Shown here piece by piece: positions 8,425 to 15,176 of a stretch of DNA of 32,708 bases. Position 1 is the first letter of the stretch. Every line of letters begins with the position of its first letter. Source of the DNA: Clostridia bacterium (GTDB lineage: Bacteria > Bacillota > Clostridia > TANB77 > CAG-508); the NCBI GenBank assembly GCA_017404025.1, contig JAFRDD010000060.1, positions 1 to 32,708 of the forward strand, written 5' to 3'. Under the pieces are notes generated by a model. It searched no databases. It saw nothing but the letters and a program-made list of their open reading frames with translations, and was not told the DNA's origin. The position numbers were made by a program, and so were the translations under genes.

Positions 8425-9012
8425 TTAAAAATTATACCCAACTCCTATATGCAATACATTTCTAAGCATTTTAGCTTCTTTAAGACTTGACTGATTTACT
8501 AATCCAAAATCATATCCTGCAACAACCTTATAATTCTTATTGATGTTTACACCAAGCTCAAGCCCAACAGGAACATCAAATCTTGGTCCATCTCCAAAGA
8601 AACTTTCAGTATATCTAATTCCTTCATTATGATATACAGTATTTCCACCAAGTCCATATACTAAAGAAGGACCAGCTGTTCCAAACATTTCAACAGTATT
8701 ACTAAATCTGTATGAATACTTAAGATGAATAGGAACTCTTAAATAGAAAACATTGCCTCTTGTATATGCTGCAACATCATAATTTACATAATCAAAATAT
8801 ACACCAGGTGTTACATCAAGATTTGGTGCAATATTAAAATCATAATCACCACCAACATAAACACCATTACCAGCCATTGAATATGTAATATTACTATTAT
8901 GTGTAGAATAAACACTATTCAAATAACCAACATTTACTGACTGTGCATTCATAGTCTGCATTCCTACAAACAATGAAAACATAATCATAATTAATGATAA
9001 AAATTTTTTCAT
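8425..9012 (-). CDS. Outer-membrane beta-barrel protein (OmpW/PorT-like)
   Basis: 195 residues with a signal peptide: 'MKKFLSLIMIMFSLF', a hydrophobic core and a cleavage site after 'MNAQS', a form typical of Bacteroidota. The mature part is a run of alternating amphipathic strands with Gly and aromatic residues ('VYVGGDYDFNI', 'VTPGVYFDYVNY', 'HIGVGYNF'), ending in a C-terminal Phe, as barrels recognised by the BAM machinery usually do. About eight strands are expected. A secreted outer-membrane protein in a phage is unusual. Superinfection exclusion or altered surface properties of the infected cell are possible roles, both inferred. It forms its own unit with a strong terminator. Confidence 0.85.
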   Translation of the reverse strand: MKKFLSLIMIMFSLFVGMQTMNAQSVNVGYLNSVYSTHNSNITYSMAGNGVYVGGDYDFNIAPNLDVTPGVYFDYVNYDVAAYTRGNVFYLRVPIHLKYSYRFSNTVEMFGTAGPSLVYGLGGNTVYHNEGIRYTESFFGDGPRFDVPVGLELGVNINKNYKVVAGYDFGLVNQSSLKEAKMLRNVLHIGVGYNF

Positions 9013-9038
9013 AATTAACTTATTGTTTAAAATATTTT

Positions 9039-9380
9039 TTATTCATAATGAGTGGTTTCATACTTACCACTGTCCATACAACAATTTTTGTATTTCTTTC
9101 CTGAACCGCAAGGACAAGGGTCATTTCTTCCAATCTTCTGATTGTCTCTTACAACAGGACGAGTTTTTCTAAAATAGCCTGCCTTTGCTAATGCCTCAAG
9201 AGTATCACCAGTAATTGCCCCAGTCTTTGTTGCTTCAGCTTCTTTTGATTCAGCAACAGCATCTTGAAGTTTTTCTACTTTATCTCTATAGTCATCACCA
9301 ACATTTTTCATTGCTCCCATAATAGTATCTGCTCCAAGTGCATTTACTTTTTCGGATAATCTTTCATCAACTTCAGTCAT
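9039..9380 (-). CDS. SEC-C motif zinc-binding protein
   Basis: 113 residues: an acidic, helical N-terminal part and a C-terminal SEC-C box '[18 protein letters not shown]'. This C-x-C-(x8)-C-C metal ligand set occurs at the end of SecA and in many small adaptor proteins, where it binds Zn2+ and mediates contacts with proteins or ribosomes. The gene overlaps the small gene upstream by 8 nt (ATGACTGA), so the two are probably translated together. The partner protein is unknown. Confidence 0.8.
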   Translation of the reverse strand: MTEVDERLSEKVNALGADTIMGAMKNVGDDYRDKVEKLQDAVAESKEAEATKTGAITGDTLEALAKAGYFRKTRPVVRDNQKIGRNDPCPCGSGKKYKNCCMDSGKYETTHYE

Positions 9381-9546
9381 TATTATCGTTCTTTAAATAT
9401 TTATATATTCTGTTAGATAAATCAAATATATCATTAATGCTTTCTTTATTGAATACTTCTATTGAATGTTCAATAATATTAAGAGCATGTTCAAATGCAT
9501 ATATTCTTAAATCTCTGTCTTGTTCAAATATTTCTTCTGGTGTCAT
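9373..9546 (-). CDS. Small hypothetical protein, 57 aa
   Basis: Translated by hand from ATG at 9546 to TGA at 9373-9375. It begins '[20 protein letters not shown]', is largely helical and ends in an acidic 'KNDNND'. The stop overlaps the ATG of the SEC-C gene, which supports it as a real coupled gene. No family recognised. Confidence 0.6.
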   Translation of the reverse strand: MTPEEIFEQDRDLRIYAFEHALNIIEHSIEVFNKESINDIFDLSNRIYKYLKNDNND

Positions 9547-9560
9547 AATTAAAATAAAAA

Positions 9561-9584
9561 GGAGGGATATATTTCAATCCCTCC
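9561..9584 (-). terminator. Terminator of the SSB gene
   Basis: An 8-bp GC-rich stem GGAGGGAT/ATCCCTCC with an 8-nt loop, followed on the minus strand by TTTTTATTTT, 10 nt after the stop at 9594. Confidence 0.88.
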
Positions 9585-9593
9585 AGTATTTTT

Positions 9594-10679
9594 TTAGAAT
9601 GGGAGGTCATCGTCATCAGAACCACCGGCAGTTGCAGGTGTTTCAGCCTCCTCAACTGTTGCTGTTGAAGCAGGTGCATCAGCATTAGCTACAGCATCAG
9701 GAGTTGCAGTCTTAGGTTCATTACCTGAAAGAACTACATCAATCCAAGCCTGAACTCTCTTTGTAAGAGCCTCATCCCAAGGCTTAAATCCAAACTCCTC
9801 ATTAACATCAGGACAGAACTCCTTAATATCAGCAAGAACCTTCTTATAGATTTTACGAAGTTCAGCAGTGTTAGGATCTGCGTTAACATCAGCAATCATC
9901 TTTGTTCTCTTCTCTACATTTTCCTCATCCCATATATCCTCCATTGCATCAATGTACTTATCAAGTACTCTCTGTTCAGCATCATTAAGAAGTGGAGTCT
10001 TATCAGGATTTGTACAAGAAACAGGATGCTTTGTAAATTCACCACTGTAACTGATTTCACGAGTCTTTCTCTGAGGATTGTTCTTATCATCAGGACCAGG
10101 ATGAACCTCAAGCTTAATTGCATAACCAAACAAGAAGTCCATTACAGGAACAGGGCAGTTACCACTTTCCTTAGAAGGATTCTGCTTCTTTTCAATCATA
10201 TCCCAAATACTCTTAGGAAGCTTCCAAAACATATATCTTCCTTCAAGTTCAGGCTTATTCTTATCCTCAAGAACCTGGATAGTTACATAACGAGCATATC
10301 TCTTATCAAAAAGCTGCTTACCGCCTTCATCCTTCTTAGCCTGCTGTTTCCAAAGAACAGTGCCAGGCTCTGAATAACGACATTTCTTCCAAGCAGTAAA
10401 GATAGGACAACTCTTATCACCTACCATAAGACTTGTTTTAGCTGAGAAGAATCCGTTTTCATCTTGCATTGCATATGACTGTTCCTCTACAACAGAATTT
10501 TTAACATTCTGTGGTGAATAAATAATCTTAATCTTTGAACGATAAACACCATCCTCTGACTTTGACTCAGCAGGACGAGTTACATAAAGATTGTGATTAA
10601 CATTTGACTGATTCTGGTCATTTGTTGCAAATACATTCAACTGTGAGGGATCAAAGCCCAAAATATCTAAATCTTCCAT
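9594..10679 (-). CDS. gp32-like single-stranded DNA-binding protein
   Basis: 361 residues. The central part (about 70-220) resembles the OB-fold core of T4-type gp32, with 'CPIFTAWKKCRYSEPGT' in the place of the metal-binding insert and 'FWKLPKSIWDMI' like the gp32 'KFGKKIWDKI' segment. A long helical region follows, then an Ala/Thr linker and the acidic tip 'GGSDDDDLPF'. That tip is nearly the same as the C-terminal peptide by which bacterial SSBs recruit repair and replication enzymes. It should coat ssDNA during replication and recombination. Codon use is richer in G+C than in neighbouring orphans, suggesting high expression. It is preceded by a structured leader of about 80 nt and followed by a strong terminator. 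Confidence 0.82.
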   Translation of the reverse strand: MEDLDILGFDPSQLNVFATNDQNQSNVNHNLYVTRPAESKSEDGVYRSKIKIIYSPQNVKNSVVEEQSYAMQDENGFFSAKTSLMVGDKSCPIFTAWKKCRYSEPGTVLWKQQAKKDEGGKQLFDKRYARYVTIQVLEDKNKPELEGRYMFWKLPKSIWDMIEKKQNPSKESGNCPVPVMDFLFGYAIKLEVHPGPDDKNNPQRKTREISYSGEFTKHPVSCTNPDKTPLLNDAEQRVLDKYIDAMEDIWDEENVEKRTKMIADVNADPNTAELRKIYKKVLADIKEFCPDVNEEFGFKPWDEALTKRVQAWIDVVLSGNEPKTATPDAVANADAPASTATVEEAETPATAGGSDDDDLPF

Positions 10680-10708
10680 AAAAAATTGTGAAATAAATTT
10701 GTAATAAT

Positions 10709-10742
10709 GTTATATAATTTACGACTGTTTAGGTCGGATAAC
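10709..10742 (-). promoter_or_regulatory. Possible leader hairpin of the SSB mRNA
   Basis: The leader can fold into a two-part hairpin: GTTAT with ATAAC outside and CGAC with GTCG inside. T4 gene 32 is controlled by its own product binding a structured leader, so an equivalent operator is conceivable. No folding was computed. Confidence 0.3.
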
Positions 10743-10748
10743 ATTCAT
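10719..10748 (-). CDS. Possible 9-codon leader ORF upstream of SSB
   Basis: ATG to TAA encoding MNVIRPKQS, lying within the leader hairpin between promoter motif and SSB start. A short ORF can arise by chance; expression is not supported by anything but position. Confidence 0.2.
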   Translation of the reverse strand: MNVIRPKQS

Positions 10749-10758
10749 TTTATATAAT

Positions 10759-10768
10759 TAATATAGAA
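10759..10768 (-). promoter_or_regulatory. Class A promoter-like motif upstream of SSB
   Basis: Exact TTCTATATTA, 80 nt before the SSB start, a longer leader than for other copies. Confidence 0.55.
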
Positions 10769-10785
10769 TTTTGTGTACCATTTAT

Positions 10786-11022
10786 TCAAGGTCTATCATC
10801 CTTGAAAGTATTTGCCATATAGGCACAACTCCAATGGTCATGAGCTTCAGTATAAATAGAATCTAATTCTTCAGTCTTACTAAAGAAAATCATTTCACCG
10901 CATATAGGACATTCAATACAATATCCCATAGCTGATGTTCTCAAGTCGCGTCCATCATATGCTAATGTTGCATCACATCCAGGACACTTTACCTGTCTTT
11001 CATATTTTCCAATTACTTTCAT
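10786..11022 (-). CDS. Small zinc-ribbon protein
   Basis: 78 residues with two Cys pairs, 'CPGC' (13-16) and 'CIECPIC' (35-41), separated by about 20 residues, which fits a zinc ribbon. The rest is polar with a His/Trp/Cys patch 'HDHWSC'. Such proteins bind nucleic acids or act as adaptors; the exact role is unknown. It follows the DUF1848 gene by 5 nt and is probably co-transcribed with it. Confidence 0.7.
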   Translation of the reverse strand: MKVIGKYERQVKCPGCDATLAYDGRDLRTSAMGYCIECPICGEMIFFSKTEELDSIYTEAHDHWSCAYMANTFKDDRP

Positions 11023-11027
11023 ATTAT

Positions 11028-11960
11028 TTAATCAAATAAATTTAATTCAGCTGTTAAAGCTGTTTGTGATTTTCTTTCAACTATTTGGTCAACTGGTGTT
11101 CCATTTCCAATAAGATATGGAGAATTTGGATTATGTTTAGCATAATTCTTTTCACAAGCGCCAAAATCAGAACTTGCATAACAATATTTACATTTGTTCA
11201 TGCATGTATTATATTCTCCAATATTGACAATAGGATAGCAATGTGTACAGCCAAGTGTTCCATTTGGCTTCTTATCTTTTAGATTAAGTCCAAGAACCGT
11301 ATTAAATAATTCTTTAGTAACACATCCTGATTTTCCTACACCATATTCTGTTAAATCAAGATTACAATTACATGTCTGTACTTTTACACCATGTTCTATA
11401 GATGTTTTTCCTAATACCTTTGCAACCTCTATTTTTTTCTCGTCTGTCCAAGCCTCAAGCTCAGGCATATGTCTTTTTGTTTTTTCATACAAATTGACAT
11501 ATGAATAAATACATCTGTTTATTCTGTCATTAAGTATTTCACATAAGAAACCAAATGTGTCTTTATGATAATCTAAAGTATACTTTTCTGTAAGAAGAAC
11601 AGGGTCATATCTCCAAAATATTTTTTCAGGTCCAACTATATCAGATAACTTAAAAAGTGTTTCACCTGATTTCATTATGCTTGGTACGCCAGGTTCAATA
11701 TCTTTTCCGTATGCTGTTATAGTATAATGATAAAGACAAGGAAATTCTTTATCTAACTTTTCAATCAGCTTTAACCCAGGTTCATAATTCTTGCTTGTGA
11801 ATACAATTGCATCAATATGTTCATGGTCAAGAATTATTTTTTGAACTGTAGTAGGATATGCTGGATTTCTTGTATATAAGAAACCTTCATTAAATCTATT
11901 TTCTAACCACTGACTATAATACTGTATTATGTCAGTGCGACCATCTATCATTAATATCAT
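11028..11960 (-). CDS. DUF1848 family radical-SAM-like protein
   Basis: 310 residues matching DUF1848: N-terminal 'GRTDIIQYYSQWLENRFNEG', 'RNP', 'AIVFTSKN', 'YHYTITAYGKDIEPGVPS' and 'WRYDPV', in the family's order. Near the C-terminus 'CMNKCKYC' (253-260) is a perfect C-x3-C-x2-C, the pattern that holds the [4Fe-4S] cluster of radical SAM enzymes. More Cys lie just upstream ('CNC', 'GCTHC'). No reaction has been firmly tied to the family as far as I recall. It leads a two-gene unit with the zinc ribbon and is divergent from the tagged gene array. ATG at 11960 fits the family's usual start, 10 nt before the 'RTD' motif is reached. Confidence 0.85.
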   Translation of the reverse strand: MILMIDGRTDIIQYYSQWLENRFNEGFLYTRNPAYPTTVQKIILDHEHIDAIVFTSKNYEPGLKLIEKLDKEFPCLYHYTITAYGKDIEPGVPSIMKSGETLFKLSDIVGPEKIFWRYDPVLLTEKYTLDYHKDTFGFLCEILNDRINRCIYSYVNLYEKTKRHMPELEAWTDEKKIEVAKVLGKTSIEHGVKVQTCNCNLDLTEYGVGKSGCVTKELFNTVLGLNLKDKKPNGTLGCTHCYPIVNIGEYNTCMNKCKYCYASSDFGACEKNYAKHNPNSPYLIGNGTPVDQIVERKSQTALTAELNLFD

Positions 11961-11982
11961 AATTTACATTAATATCATAATT

Positions 11983-11992
11983 TAATATAGAA
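11983..11992 (-). promoter_or_regulatory. Class A promoter-like motif upstream of DUF1848
   Basis: Exact TTCTATATTA, 23 nt before the start at 11960, in the short divergent region 11961-12030. Confidence 0.55.
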
Positions 11993-12002
11993 AATATAAG
12001 TT

Positions 12003-12016
12003 ATTTTTATATATAA
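12003..12016 (+). promoter_or_regulatory. Class B promoter-like motif of the tagged gene array
   Basis: ATTTTTATATATAA, about 15 nt before the first tagged gene. The internal genes overlap, so this may drive all seven. Confidence 0.45.
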
Positions 12017-12030
12017 TGACAGATATGTTT

Positions 12031-12405
12031 ATGAAGAATATTAATTTATTTATGACTGAAAAATTACATCTTAATAAAGATATAAAGATAAATTTCTTCA
12101 ATAAAGAATATTATTTGATTGCTGCATATGATCCTCAATATTCAGAAATATTAAATGATAATGAAGATGCTTTGATAAAATCTAATGCTGGTGACCCAAA
12201 TTTATTTATGTTAAAGAAAAAAGATGCTCTTGAATATCATCATAAATATAATAAAGGGGATAGTGCTAATTGGAAAATAATACTTTGTAAAATTCCTGAT
12301 GAATATCAGACAATGAAAGATTTTGAAGAAGCATATGAAAATGGTGAAATTCCATTTATGGATCTTGAAACAATTAAAGATAATGAATTAAATGAAAAAG
12401 ATTAA
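12031..12405 (+). CDS. Tagged protein 1, candidate head-packaged cargo
   Basis: 124 residues. The start at 12031 is preferred over ATG 12016 because it puts the shared leader at the N-terminus: 'MKNINLFMTEKLHLNKDI'. This copy is the most divergent ('FMTE' where others have 'YIIE'), but Glu stays at position 10. The cargo (about 20-124) is acidic and helical, with 'EYHHKYNKGDSANWKIILCKIP' cut here as a basic-aromatic patch around residue 75-90. No known domain was found. First gene of the array; its last codons overlap the start of the next gene by 14 nt. The idea of capsid targeting comes from the leader's match to T4 internal proteins. Confidence 0.72.
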   Translation: MKNINLFMTEKLHLNKDIKINFFNKEYYLIAAYDPQYSEILNDNEDALIKSNAGDPNLFMLKKKDALEYHHKYNKGDSANWKIILCKIPDEYQTMKDFEEAYENGEIPFMDLETIKDNELNEKD

Positions 12406-12727
12406 TGAATACATAATAGAGAAACTTCATCTTAATAAAGATATTGAAGTTAAGAATAATAATAATGTTATTGTAACTGAAGCTATTTATAATTATCTTA
12501 CAGAAGCATTACATTATGAAGTATTTAAAGATTATATATGCAAAAATAAAGAAGATGATGTAATAGAAATTGAATTCATATTTCCTCAAGATAAATTTTC
12601 ATTTAATAGCATGTGTGATTTCTTAAAAAGAAAAATAATGGAAAAATTAAGTATCATAAAGTCTGTTTCATCAAATTTTACAAATGATAGAGATAAAATA
12701 ATTCTTGTTAAATATGAAAAAGATTGA
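12392..12727 (+). CDS. Tagged protein 2, candidate head-packaged cargo
   Basis: 111 residues starting 'MKKINEYIIEKLHLNKDI'. The cargo is alpha/beta, with a strand 'DVIEIEFIF', a helix 'MCDFLKRKIMEKL' and a final strand 'DKIILVKYEKD'. It lines up along its length with tagged protein 6 ('LSIKFLI', 'TFRQLRGMLQER', 'NKIDITIHKNEKH'), so the two are probably paralogues. Start overlaps the previous gene by 14 nt, and its own last 14 nt form the start of the next gene. Function unknown. Confidence 0.75.
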   Translation: MKKINEYIIEKLHLNKDIEVKNNNNVIVTEAIYNYLTEALHYEVFKDYICKNKEDDVIEIEFIFPQDKFSFNSMCDFLKRKIMEKLSIIKSVSSNFTNDRDKIILVKYEKD

Positions 12728-13271
12728 TACATATATAATAGAAAAACTGCATCTTAATGACAAGATAGAAGTAACATCTAAGAAGTTAGATATGTATCCT
12801 ATAGGTACTAAATGTCTTTTCTTATCTTTTATTCCCGGTAATGATGCAAGATATGTACCATCATTTATTGCTATAGATGTTGTTGAAATAACAAAGATTA
12901 CTGATATTTCAATTATATGTAAATATCTTACTCATATATGTTCAGACAAATATGATAAACAGATAAATTTCAAATATACATATAGTAATTCTGAAGATAA
13001 TTATTTTATTACAACGCAATTTTATCCAAGTAAGAAAAAAGGATGTTTAGTTCCTCTTGAATATTGTGAAAAGGTAATAAAGGATATTAAAGATGATGGT
13101 AAACTTTCATACTTTAATGTAATAAATAACAAATTAGATGGAGCAGTAACGGATAAGACTATGGTTGCTGAAAAATATCATTATACAATATCTTCTTCAT
13201 TAACATATAAAAATGTAAAAGGAATATCTATTGAGTCAATTGATAAATTAACATCTGCATTAGGATTATGA
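12714..13271 (+). CDS. Tagged protein 3, candidate head-packaged cargo
   Basis: 185 residues. ATG 12714 is chosen over an upstream TTG because it gives the leader 'MKKIDTYIIEKLHLNDKI', where 'NKD' has become 'NDK'. The cargo begins with beta strands ('KCLFLSFIPG', 'SIICKYLTHI') and a helix 'PLEYCEKVIKDI', resembling tagged protein 7 ('SITIKYLTNY', 'PKKKALEILEDI'). The gene pair 2-3 therefore looks like a copy of pair 6-7. The tail is Ser/Thr-rich. No catalytic motif was recognised. Confidence 0.75.
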   Translation: MKKIDTYIIEKLHLNDKIEVTSKKLDMYPIGTKCLFLSFIPGNDARYVPSFIAIDVVEITKITDISIICKYLTHICSDKYDKQINFKYTYSNSEDNYFITTQFYPSKKKGCLVPLEYCEKVIKDIKDDGKLSYFNVINNKLDGAVTDKTMVAEKYHYTISSSLTYKNVKGISIESIDKLTSALGL

Positions 13272-13645
13272 TAAATTTAAATGAATATATAATAGAGAAA
13301 CTTCATCTTAATAAAGATATAAAAATTCGTCAAGATGATCAATTGACAAAGGATTTTAAGAAGATAGCTAAATTATTAAAGGATGAAGGTGCTGATGAAG
13401 AACTTTATGATAGTTTTATTGATATGATGGAATTTTATGATGATGAATATTCAGATTACTATTATAAGTTTGATGAAGGAAAATTCTATACATTCTTTAG
13501 AGAAATTGTAAATTATGATTGGATTTCTTTATATGGAGGTAAAGTAAATGTTGCAGAATCAAATCATAAAGAAATAGCTAAAATATTAAAGAAATATGCT
13601 ACACCTGAAATAATTAAAAAAACAAGAGATTCATTTGGTTGGTAA
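13268..13645 (+). CDS. Tagged protein 4, candidate head-packaged cargo
   Basis: 125 residues with the leader 'MINLNEYIIEKLHLNKDI', the only copy lacking Lys at position 2. The cargo is helical and acidic with a Tyr/Asp-rich centre ('YDDEYSDYYYKFDEG'). It starts by a 4-nt ATGA overlap with gene 3 and ends TAATG with gene 5. No relative was recognised in the array. Confidence 0.75.
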   Translation: MINLNEYIIEKLHLNKDIKIRQDDQLTKDFKKIAKLLKDEGADEELYDSFIDMMEFYDDEYSDYYYKFDEGKFYTFFREIVNYDWISLYGGKVNVAESNHKEIAKILKKYATPEIIKKTRDSFGW

Positions 13646-14166
13646 TGAAAAATATTGATTTATATATAATAGAGAAGCTGCATCTTGATAAAGATATAGA
13701 ACTTGGTAATGGAAATATCATTAGATATTTTCTTGATTTAGATTTTTATGATCCTAAAGACAATAGAGTTTCAGGAAGTATGTCTTATTCAATGGATGAT
13801 ATGAACAATATGTGGTGGGAAAGCCCAGAAGAATTATTAAAAGGTGTAGATGAACATATTGAAGATGACATACAGCAATATGGAGATGATGTAGATGATT
13901 ATTCAATTCCTATTTATACAATTCAACAAAGAGTATATGATAAAAATATTATAGAAGAAGAGGAAGACGAAGACATTGAAAAGTATAAGTATGGAGATGA
14001 TTATTTAGACGCAGAAATTTCAGATGAACGAAAATCAATTCAATCATACATATCTAAAGATTATTTACATGATACTAAAGATATGTTTAGAGATACTGGA
14101 TTAACCGAGGAAGACATATTGAATGAAGTATCAAAACAAATGCATACAAAAGTAAAATGGTTATGA
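13645..14166 (+). CDS. Tagged protein 5, very acidic cargo
   Basis: 173 residues starting at ATG 13645 with 'MKNIDLYIIEKLHLDKDI'. The cargo is unusually acidic, with runs such as 'DEHIEDDIQQYGDDVDDY' and 'IIEEEEDEDIEKYKYGDDY'. Small, highly acidic phage proteins often imitate DNA to block nucleases or other DNA-binding proteins, so that is a possible role, from composition only. The stop of gene 4 shares its A with this start. Confidence 0.75.
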   Translation: MKNIDLYIIEKLHLDKDIELGNGNIIRYFLDLDFYDPKDNRVSGSMSYSMDDMNNMWWESPEELLKGVDEHIEDDIQQYGDDVDDYSIPIYTIQQRVYDKNIIEEEEDEDIEKYKYGDDYLDAEISDERKSIQSYISKDYLHDTKDMFRDTGLTEEDILNEVSKQMHTKVKWL

Positions 14167-14492
14167 AAGACATCAATTTATATATAATAGAAAAACTTCA
14201 TCTTAATAAAGATATAGAAATTGAATCTGCAGATGCTGATGTATTTACAGAATTTTTTACCAACTTAATGAAAGAATGCGGATATTGGGCTAATGAATTC
14301 AACATTGAAATTGATGGACAAGAATTATCAATAAAATTTCTTATTGATGTATCTGTTCCTGATTATACAGAAACATTTAGACAATTAAGAGGTATGTTAC
14401 AAGAAAGAAATATGTTAGATAATTTTGAAATGCATCCTAATTCTCGTAAAAATAAAATTGATATTACTATTCATAAGAATGAAAAACATTAA
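14163..14492 (+). CDS. Tagged protein 6, candidate head-packaged cargo
   Basis: 109 residues beginning 'MKDINLYIIEKLHLNKDI'. ATG 14163 is chosen over 14157 because it gives the leader without extra residues and an ATGA overlap with gene 5. The cargo aligns by eye with tagged protein 2 in strand-helix-strand order and shares its '[DN]-K-I-x-[IL]' strand and 'EK[DH]' end. Its last 14 nt double as the start of gene 7, as in genes 1 and 2. Confidence 0.75.
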   Translation: MKDINLYIIEKLHLNKDIEIESADADVFTEFFTNLMKECGYWANEFNIEIDGQELSIKFLIDVSVPDYTETFRQLRGMLQERNMLDNFEMHPNSRKNKIDITIHKNEKH

Positions 14493-15024
14493 TAATTATA
14501 TAATAGAAAAGCTTCATCTTAATAAAGATATAACTGCAGCTTCAGGAGATTATTGTATATTCTGTCAAATAAGATTTGATAATAAAAAAAATTATATAGT
14601 CCCTGATATTTGTGATGTTATAGCTCAAGATGATAGTAGCATAACTATTAAATATCTTACTAATTATTATAATCACGAAGGAAAACGAAGAAAGTTCATT
14701 GTTCACGGTTCAAATAAAAGAACTGATATTTATAATGGAATAATGATTAGGGAACATTCAATTAAACACTATATTGTTATTCCTAAAAAGAAAGCTCTTG
14801 AAATATTAGAAGATATACTTAAAACAAATGATAACTTTATAAAATATAATTGGTCAGATATTATATATACAAAAGAATATCTTGAAAAACATTCTTATGA
14901 AAATGATGCAGAATATTCATATCTTTGTTATGATGAATATCATAAACTAAGTATGCCAAATTCTAATAATCTTTCCCCAATGACAAAGAAACAAATAAAT
15001 GAATTGATAGAATATTTAAAATAG
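14479..15024 (+). CDS. Tagged protein 7, candidate head-packaged cargo
   Basis: 181 residues from ATG 14479, with the leader 'MKNINNYIIEKLHLNKDI'. The long upstream extension of the frame is rejected because it would overlap gene 6 by 68 nt and hide the leader. The cargo begins 'YCIFCQIRF', contains 'SITIKYLTNY' and a basic stretch 'EGKRRKFIVHGSNKR', and looks related to tagged protein 3. Last gene of the array; it ends with TAG just before a hairpin. Function unknown. Confidence 0.75.
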   Translation: MKNINNYIIEKLHLNKDITAASGDYCIFCQIRFDNKKNYIVPDICDVIAQDDSSITIKYLTNYYNHEGKRRKFIVHGSNKRTDIYNGIMIREHSIKHYIVIPKKKALEILEDILKTNDNFIKYNWSDIIYTKEYLEKHSYENDAEYSYLCYDEYHKLSMPNSNNLSPMTKKQINELIEYLK

Positions 15025-15050
15025 AAGAGAAGGATTTACTCCTCCTCTTC
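15024..15050. terminator. Hairpin at the end of the tagged gene array
   Basis: An 11-bp stem with one mismatch (GAAGAGAAGGA against TCCTCCTCTTC) and a 5-nt loop lies between the convergent genes, overlapping the end of the minus-strand gene. T runs are short, so its strength is uncertain. Confidence 0.55.
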
Positions 15051-15176
15051 CTCTTTATAATACCAACCAAGTTCTACATCTTCATCCCAATCAATCATAT
15101 CTTCATTCTGTTCAAGCCATTTGAAAAACTCTCTTTTTGATTGGAATGTCTTTCCGTATAATTGTTTACTGCTCAT
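15036..15176 (-). CDS. Small acidic hypothetical protein, 46 aa
   Basis: Translated by hand: starts 'MSSKQLYGKTFQSKREFFKW', has an Asp/Trp-rich middle and ends in 'YYKEEEEE'. ATG at 15176 overlaps the end of nadE by 11 nt, which supports translation coupling. No family recognised. Confidence 0.6.
   Translation of the reverse strand: MSSKQLYGKTFQSKREFFKWLEQNEDMIDWDEDVELGWYYKEEEEE

Noticed and set aside
12031..14535. CRISPR-like repeats
   Set aside because: The repeats are the 5' ends of genes, spaced 330-560 nt and translated in frame; no short spacers.
7216..15024. Recoding of TAG as Gln, known in some large gut phages
   Set aside because: glf and tagged gene 7 end in TAG at sensible points, before intergenic sequence or a hairpin, and no in-frame TAG interrupts a recognised gene.
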